Below, piece after piece: positions 60,960 through 64,000 of a stretch of 64,000 nucleotides of DNA (positions within the stretch are counted from its first letter, which is position 1; each line of letters starts with the position of its first letter). The notes beneath the pieces were generated by a model. It did not search any database, was not told where the DNA came from, and saw only the letters and a list, made by a program, of their open reading frames with translations. The stretch is taken from positions 19,768 through 83,767 of the forward strand of contig NZ_JAFFJV010000025.1 in NCBI RefSeq assembly GCF_016924645.1, in the 5' to 3' direction. The DNA is from Rufibacter psychrotolerans (GTDB taxonomy: Bacteria > Bacteroidota > Bacteroidia > Cytophagales > Hymenobacteraceae). The position numbers and the translations under genes were made by a program.

Positions 60960-61587
60960 GAAGATAGATTTAAGTAAATATCTGATGTATGGGTCTGCAA
61001 AGCAGAGGGCCGCGCTCCACATCTATCATCGAACGGTTTTAGATGCCATAGAACAGGGACAGGAAAACCTTAAACCCATTCTTACCGATCGCGAGGCGAG
61101 AGCACTTATAAATAGCTTTAAAACCAGTCATGACAGAGAAGTATATGATAAGTGCCAAAGACTTAACAATCGGATTATTATTGGCGTCGAACGCCTATAC
61201 CTGCTTGGGTTGCAATTGGAAAGGGACCGTTTGCAATTTCTGTATGAGAGTGAAAATATTAAAGGTATAAATGACCCAGGTGAGAGATTAAGGCATTTGT
61301 TACTAGCTGAGTCTTCATTGCTTAGAAGCTACAACGCTTTCTTCAATTTTTACTCTGCTCTAAAAATCTATACAAAAGATTGTTCTTATTCAAACAAGTA
61401 TATTCTAGACAGTATCGAGGCTTGTTTTGAATCCATTCACAAGAACCATGGCGTTTATCCGGTTTTCATGGATGGAGTAGCGGTACATAGATGTTTTTCT
61501 GATATAGAAGTAGACTTAACAGCAGTTGATAAACTACTGTTGGAAAAGTTTAACCATAGCTGTTTTCATAATAGTCAACTTGATTAA
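60952..61587 (+). CDS. Hypothetical protein
   Basis: 211 residues, helical, with no signal peptide or membrane span. GSAKQRAALHIYHRTVLDAI and LTDREARALINSFKTSHDREVYDKCQRLNN are notable. The function is not recognised. It ends the four-gene group. A 178-nt gap with a new promoter follows. Confidence 0.65.
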   Translation: MTKKIDLSKYLMYGSAKQRAALHIYHRTVLDAIEQGQENLKPILTDREARALINSFKTSHDREVYDKCQRLNNRIIIGVERLYLLGLQLERDRLQFLYESENIKGINDPGERLRHLLLAESSLLRSYNAFFNFYSALKIYTKDCSYSNKYILDSIEACFESIHKNHGVYPVFMDGVAVHRCFSDIEVDLTAVDKLLLEKFNHSCFHNSQLD

Positions 61588-61702
61588 AGAATTCCTCTGT
61601 TTAAGATAAAGGGTTAGATAGCCGCAACAGTCTTACTTGTAAGTTCTTCTAAATAAAACCTAGGCATTCTTATTAGCAAAAGCATGTTTAAAGGGTGTTA
61701 GC

Positions 61703-61734
61703 TTGTACTTAAGGCATTGTATTCTTTAGATTTG
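61703..61734 (+). promoter_or_regulatory. Promoter of the Atp12-like/HEPN gene
   Basis: TTG (61703-61705), 21 nt, TAGATTTG (61727-61734), 32 nt before the ATG. It suggests the cargo gene is transcribed independently of the replication module. Confidence 0.55.
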
Positions 61735-61765
61735 GGGAGTGTCTTAAAAAAGCTTTTTTTCTTTT

Positions 61766-63058
61766 ATGAATATTACCGCCTCAGAATTTCACATTGTAAG
61801 CCTAGATGACAAGTATGCTATTCAGGTAGATAACGATTTGCTTACAACACCATATGGGAATGTGATTGCCCATGAGAGTTACAGGCTGATGCAGCACATG
61901 GTACTGGAATTAGAGGGGCGTGAGGAAATCGATGTCTCTAAATTTGGATATTTTAATCTGCTCTCGACATATATTGAATTCTATGAGAACGATACGCCTG
62001 TAATGTCAAAGGAAGAATTTAGGAGGTTCATTTTATCAGACGGAGTTTTAAAGGCATGTGCAGGTCCTGAAAAAATTCACCAGTTTAAAAAGTGGGGAGC
62101 CATGTTAAGAATATTGGAGGAGCGTTCCTTGGAATATCCTGACCTTATTCAGACACCTTACCCAGAGGATGTAGAAGAATGGATTGGAGGGCCTGATTCT
62201 GAGTATGCGAAATCTGTTGATGAGTTAGTGACTCATTTCTGTAATGAGTTTAATCTTTTGAGCAAGCAACAAAAATCTGTAATCATTTCCTGCGCAACTA
62301 CCCATGGTTCTATCATTTATGCCATCTTACTTGCTTCAAAAAGATGTAGTGAATTGGAGTATGCAACAGCCATTGCAGCAGGTGAATGCTTACTGCCCCG
62401 AGTATTTGACGTGGAGATTGATGAATACAGACCCTGGATGAATGAACTTGTTCTGCATGCGAATACCGTCTCTAACTTTGTCAATTTTACGCTAACTCCC
62501 GACCTCCATACAATCGACATTCTTCGGGAGAGACTTCCAAACTATACTTTCCTTCCTGAAGCGGCTAGGTTTGCTTTAATTGAGGCTCTTAATAGAATCA
62601 ATGAAGCCAACAGCGATGATTACTCTTCGTCTGTAGTGTTGCTAGGAAAAGCATTGGAGGTGTCACTTAAAGAACACTATTTTGATCCATTTCAGATTAG
62701 GTTCAAATCTAAGTTTTTGGAACAAACAGAGACACGAATTTTCATTGAGGAAAATGGGAAGTTCGAAAAATTTGCTAGGTTCCTTGCTAATGAACCACAC
62801 CAAATTGAGTTCGGCTCAATGTTATATGTGCTAGAAAAGCTCCAGAGACCAAGCACTAGAAGCAATAAGGTGCTATCGCAATTTTGTGATTACCTGACTG
62901 ATGATGTGCAGAAGCCCTATTTGATTTCAAAGGAGTTTGTTTCCAATGCCCGCCAATTGGCAGAGGCCAGAAACAAGGCTGCCCATAGTAGTAGGTATAC
63001 CCTTACTGAAGCTAGGAAAATGTCGGAAATAGCTTTGGAGCTACTATCGTTAGTTTAG
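61766..63058 (+). CDS. Atp12-like domain + HEPN-like C-terminus (candidate cargo or defence protein)
   Basis: 430 residues, no signal peptide. Residues about 12-245 align by eye with the Atp12 (ATP synthase F1 assembly chaperone) layout: a beta-strand pair YAIQVDNDLLTTPYGN, an LLCYR-like VLKACAG with a following W, and the helix THGSIIYAILLASKRCSELEYA matching the GSL-x-L-A-L-x-E-G-R-L-x-x-x-E-A helix of Atp12. The C-terminal third is helical and ends with EARNKAAHSS, where R402-N-K-A-A-H407 is a HEPN-type R-x4-H motif. The domain pairing is unusual. Both domain calls are by pattern only. The gene has its own promoter. Confidence 0.6.
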   Translation: MNITASEFHIVSLDDKYAIQVDNDLLTTPYGNVIAHESYRLMQHMVLELEGREEIDVSKFGYFNLLSTYIEFYENDTPVMSKEEFRRFILSDGVLKACAGPEKIHQFKKWGAMLRILEERSLEYPDLIQTPYPEDVEEWIGGPDSEYAKSVDELVTHFCNEFNLLSKQQKSVIISCATTHGSIIYAILLASKRCSELEYATAIAAGECLLPRVFDVEIDEYRPWMNELVLHANTVSNFVNFTLTPDLHTIDILRERLPNYTFLPEAARFALIEALNRINEANSDDYSSSVVLLGKALEVSLKEHYFDPFQIRFKSKFLEQTETRIFIEENGKFEKFARFLANEPHQIEFGSMLYVLEKLQRPSTRSNKVLSQFCDYLTDDVQKPYLISKEFVSNARQLAEARNKAAHSSRYTLTEARKMSEIALELLSLV

Positions 63059-63162
63059 GAAAGTGTTAGTATTCTAAATCAGAGATCTCCAGAAGCCCCT
63101 AAGCCAAGCTTAATCATGTAATCAATCTATAATCAGCCTATTTTAATTTATAACATTACACT

Positions 63163-63771
63163 ATGAGTTCAAGTCCTACTTACAAAGACTTCTTATTACT
63201 TTGGAAACAGTTTACTGATATGGCGTTAACTCATGGTATTACGAAGGCTGCCTTGAGTGGGAATAGTAAACACCATTGGTCATTTTATTATTTCTATGGA
63301 AACAATTATGAGGCTCATGGGCAAACCTTATTAGAATATTGTATATCGAATGGTTTAGAAGATGTGCTGTGCACTATGGAATTGTCAGAGTTTGGAATGA
63401 CTGGTTATAGGCTTGAGCCTAAAGCTTCACATCATGATGAAGAAGTAGGAATCTTTAGGCAAGCCACAGATATACAAGATCTACATTTCTCCAGTGTAGA
63501 TGATTTAAATGAGTTAGAAGAGGTTTTAACAAGCATGCTTGAAGCAGAAGGTTCTTTGAAAGTCATAGCAGCCTGTCAAACAGATGTACACTCACCCGTG
63601 GAGTACAGAGAAATGTTCAAGGGATTGGTCTCTTCTTCTATACTACAGAAGGAGTCCGTAGAAAGCGAGTACATTCTTTTTCTACCATTTTTTGAAGACC
63701 AACTTGATATCAAATGGAAGTACCTCGTTTTAGATTCTTATGGCAATGAGCTAGAGGAGGGGTGTGTTTAA
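63163..63771 (+). CDS. Hypothetical cargo protein
   Basis: 202 residues, acidic, soluble-looking. W/H/Y-rich N-terminus (HHWSFYYFYGNNYEAHGQTLLEYCI), then a Glu/Leu-rich helix pair. No family recognised. It lies 104 nt after the Atp12-like gene with no obvious terminator between, so the two may be functionally linked. Base composition is AT-rich like the rest of the island. Confidence 0.65.
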   Translation: MSSSPTYKDFLLLWKQFTDMALTHGITKAALSGNSKHHWSFYYFYGNNYEAHGQTLLEYCISNGLEDVLCTMELSEFGMTGYRLEPKASHHDEEVGIFRQATDIQDLHFSSVDDLNELEEVLTSMLEAEGSLKVIAACQTDVHSPVEYREMFKGLVSSSILQKESVESEYILFLPFFEDQLDIKWKYLVLDSYGNELEEGCV

Positions 63772-63875
63772 ACTATTCTTTTTCGACACACGAAGGGGCT
63801 ACAAGTAATGCTTAAAACAAATTATAACATGTAGACCTGTAAATCTCAACACGTTGTGTCATAAAGCATTAACTA

Positions 63876-64000
63876 ACCCAAGTTGCGATTTACTCGATGA
63901 CTTGAGTTAGAGAGTAGGCGGAGATAAATAGGATAAGCTTAAGGATGAATCCTTGGGCAGTGACGGCATGGATTTTCTTTGGGAAAAAGCCGGTGATACC
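63876..64000. mobile_element. End of an IS982-family insertion sequence (partial)
   Basis: A transposase C-terminus (63890 onward, minus strand) and a possible terminal inverted repeat starting ACCCAAGTTGCG at 63876 mark one end. The other end lies outside the window, so the repeat cannot be confirmed here. Confidence 0.6.
63890..64000 (-). CDS. IS982-type transposase, C-terminal end (partial)
   Basis: The last 36 codons read ...GITGFFPKKIHAVTAQGF and then a hydrophobic tail ILKLILFISAYSLTQVIE-stop. The (K)-x-I-H-A-V-T-x-x-G-F plus hydrophobic tail is the ending I associate with IS982-family DDE transposases of Bacteroidota. The gene continues beyond the window. Confidence 0.65.
   Translation of the reverse strand, partial: GITGFFPKKIHAVTAQGFILKLILFISAYSLTQVIE

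Noticed and set aside
54783..64000. CRISPR array or complete known defence system in the island
   Set aside because: No regularly spaced direct repeats, Cas, restriction-modification or retron genes were seen. Only the Atp12-like/HEPN gene is a candidate.

Overview
The window looks like chromosomal DNA from a Cytophagales bacterium (Bacteroidota), probably of the Hymenobacteraceae (Rufibacter/Nibribacter/Pontibacter-like). The evidence is the gene families, the many promoters of the Bacteroidota type (TAnnTTTG, sometimes with TTG about 19 nt upstream), and weak or absent Shine-Dalgarno sequences. The genus is an inference.

Bases 1 to about 54,780 are ordinary, GC-rich core chromosome. Positions 1-6,840 are a sulfur and methionine block: the end of a sulfite reductase flavoprotein, cysI, a siroheme-dehydrogenase/TauE fusion, metX, an OsmC protein and metZ. 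After this come envelope and housekeeping genes: a deacetylase, cspA, an oxidoreductase, an OmpA-like lipid-anchored or periplasmic protein, typA, a DUF3050 protein, metG, a TonB-domain protein, a glycosyltransferase, a quinone oxidoreductase, a lactonase, an MFS pump, pth and a second transsulfuration enzyme. Then come atpD-atpC, two small paralogues, purL, tRNA-Gln(UUG), prs and rplY. A PglC-PglD-PglE-like glycan operon follows. Next are ispE, an EamA transporter, an LptF/LptG permease, tgt, a membrane GT2, an ECF sigma factor, rsmG, a HEAT-repeat cyclophilin lipoprotein, a second MFS pump and an ABC exporter. cysE and cysK complete cysteine synthesis.

The core gaps are full of repeated sequence. 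There are about 25-30 copies of a ~38-bp dyad (CGTTTT-GGGCC ... GGCCC-AAAACG). There are larger elements made of two mirrored hairpin arms. A leader motif, TTAGCACATTA followed by exactly 4 nt and ATG, precedes metZ, atpC and pglC. A second leader type, rich in AATTCTTA words, precedes three genes that start with GTG. None of these families was seen in the island described next.

From 54,783 to the end the sequence is visibly AT-richer and forms a mobile island inserted at the 3' end of a tRNA-Ala(GGC) gene. The left junction keeps a 3' tRNA fragment beside the native tRNA terminator. The island encodes a tyrosine recombinase, an unknown protein, an excisionase-like HTH protein, a tiny protein, a RepA/DnaB-like ATPase, a zinc-finger/Toprim-like primase protein (DUF6371 type) and a tight run of four unknown genes, one of them HTH plus coiled coil. 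The ATPase gene ends in a 17-bp inverted repeat with five TGTAACA heptamers, a possible origin or operator. Beyond this module, two cargo genes lie next to the end of an IS982-type insertion sequence that runs off the window. The first cargo gene has its own promoter. By eye it joins an Atp12-like (F1-ATPase assembly chaperone) N-terminal region to a C-terminal HEPN-like R-x4-H segment. It is the best candidate here for an undescribed system.
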